Source: Candidatus Phycorickettsia trachydisci (GTDB taxonomy: Bacteria > Pseudomonadota > Alphaproteobacteria > Rickettsiales > Rickettsiaceae). From it: a DNA stretch of 5,969 nucleotides. Below the pieces are notes generated by a model, which searched no databases, had not been told where the DNA came from, and worked only from the letters and a program-made list of their open reading frames with translations. Shown piece after piece: positions 5,462-5,969 of the stretch. How positions within the stretch are numbered: the stretch's first letter is position 1; each line of letters starts with the position of its first letter. Made by a program: the position numbers and the translations under genes. The stretch covers positions 1-5,969 of the forward strand of contig CAMCJU010000059.1 in assembly GCA_945875085.1 (NCBI GenBank), in the 5' to 3' direction.

Positions 5462-5969
5462 ATGCAAAGACTTATTTTGAGCAGTTTGGTCTTGTTGATA
5501 ATGACCGGATGTTGGTTCAAATCCCAAACTTTATTAAGTAATACATCACAGCTTAGCGCGGAATCAGAGCCGATATACTTAGTCCATCAGAATATGAAGG
5601 CTTCTTCATTTTATTTCATACTTAGTCGTCATTTTAAGGATAATGCGCAAGATTACAAACTTCTTGTTCGCTGGAGATCCGATGATGATAGAGGAAATTT
5701 TGCTCTTAAAAATAATACCTTAAAATTTTTAATTGATAATTTTGAGCTTATGTCTTTAGAGCAAATTTCAAAACCAATATTGATTGGCAAAAATTTTGAT
5801 AGTGGCCAGATGGAAGAGGAATGCTTTTTTAAAATAACCAGGCAGCAATTGGAAAGACTAGCCTCAGCCAAGTATGTCAACGTTGAGCTTACGGGCAAAG
5901 GCAAGATAATTACAGCAAAGTTTGGCAAATTCTTTACCTTTGGAGCCTTTAAGCAATTTTTAAGACATA
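5462..5969 (+). CDS. Predicted lipoprotein of unknown function, 3' end cut by the window
   Basis: The frame runs 169 codons from ATG 5462 to the last base with no stop, so the gene continues beyond the window. The N-terminus, MQRLILSSLVLLIMTGC, is a short positively charged, hydrophobic signal ending in a near-canonical lipobox (M-T-G-Cys17). Cys17 would be lipidated; Trp at +2 argues against the Asp inner-membrane retention signal, so the outer membrane is likely. The mature part has no further membrane segment. It alternates strands and helices: YKLLVRW (66-71), LKFLIDNFELM (87-97), a helix KITRQQLERLASA (124-136), then YVNVEL (138-143) and KIITAKF (148-154). This strand-helix-strand ending recurs in many uncharacterised small secreted proteins, but I cannot name a family. 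It is divergent from the efflux operon across a 153-nt shared promoter region. Coding is supported by the strong ribosome binding site, the signal peptide and the long open frame. Confidence 0.82.
   Translation, partial: MQRLILSSLVLLIMTGCWFKSQTLLSNTSQLSAESEPIYLVHQNMKASSFYFILSRHFKDNAQDYKLLVRWRSDDDRGNFALKNNTLKFLIDNFELMSLEQISKPILIGKNFDSGQMEEECFFKITRQQLERLASAKYVNVELTGKGKIITAKFGKFFTFGAFKQFLRH

Noticed and set aside
5653..5928. 91-codon minus-strand frame opposite the lipoprotein gene
   Set aside because: It lies wholly inside the 169-codon plus-strand frame, which has a ribosome binding site and lipoprotein signal; the antisense product has no recognisable feature and no ribosome binding site was seen.
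5462..5969. Lipoprotein as the missing OprM/TolC-type outer-membrane channel
   Set aside because: Some channels are lipoproteins, but the 169 visible residues show none of the long helical repeats of that family, and the gene is divergent rather than part of the operon.

Overview
The window is AT-rich DNA from a Gram-negative bacterium. It carries an RND tripartite-efflux adaptor and pump, an acetoacetyl-CoA reductase of the polyhydroxybutyrate (PHB) pathway, a new lipoprotein gene cut by the right edge, and short AT-rich intergenic spacers. AT bias, weak ribosome binding sites and the pairing of PhaB with an HAE1-type pump fit an intracellular or host-associated proteobacterium. Rickettsiales/Holosporales-like alphaproteobacteria are my first guess and Legionellales-like gammaproteobacteria the second. 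No rRNA or other marker is present, so this is inference.

Layout, left to right. (1) Positions 1-76, minus strand: the first 25 codons of a gene that runs off the left edge. (2) Positions 77-410: a spacer with an 87-nt imperfect inverted repeat (125-211), a 15-nt palindrome on its right shoulder, and a 41-codon coding-like frame (282-407, plus strand) that may be a gene remnant. (3) Positions 411-1142, minus: phaB-type acetoacetyl-CoA reductase with an intact SDR active site. (4) Positions 1143-1275: a spacer with a perfect TATAAT box that probably drives phaB. (5) Positions 1276-4302, minus: an RND permease with intact proton-relay residues. (6) Positions 4307-5308, minus: the periplasmic adaptor, 4 nt upstream of the permease. 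(7) Positions 5309-5461: a divergent promoter region. (8) Positions 5462 to the right edge, plus: a predicted lipoprotein of unknown function, open to the last base.

Adaptor and permease form a two-gene operon (adaptor first). With a TolC-type outer-membrane channel encoded elsewhere they would make a proton-driven export pump. The adaptor keeps the R-x3-L-x6-S hairpin-tip motif used to dock on TolC-family channels, which supports an off-site partner. phaB lies downstream on the same strand but has its own likely promoter and a separate metabolic role.

I see no CRISPR array, transposase, toxin-antitoxin pair, defence gene or tRNA, and nothing that clearly amounts to a new multi-gene system. 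The points most worth a second look are the 87-nt inverted repeat, a G8 homopolymer inside the permease gene, and the lipoprotein gene divergent from the pump operon.
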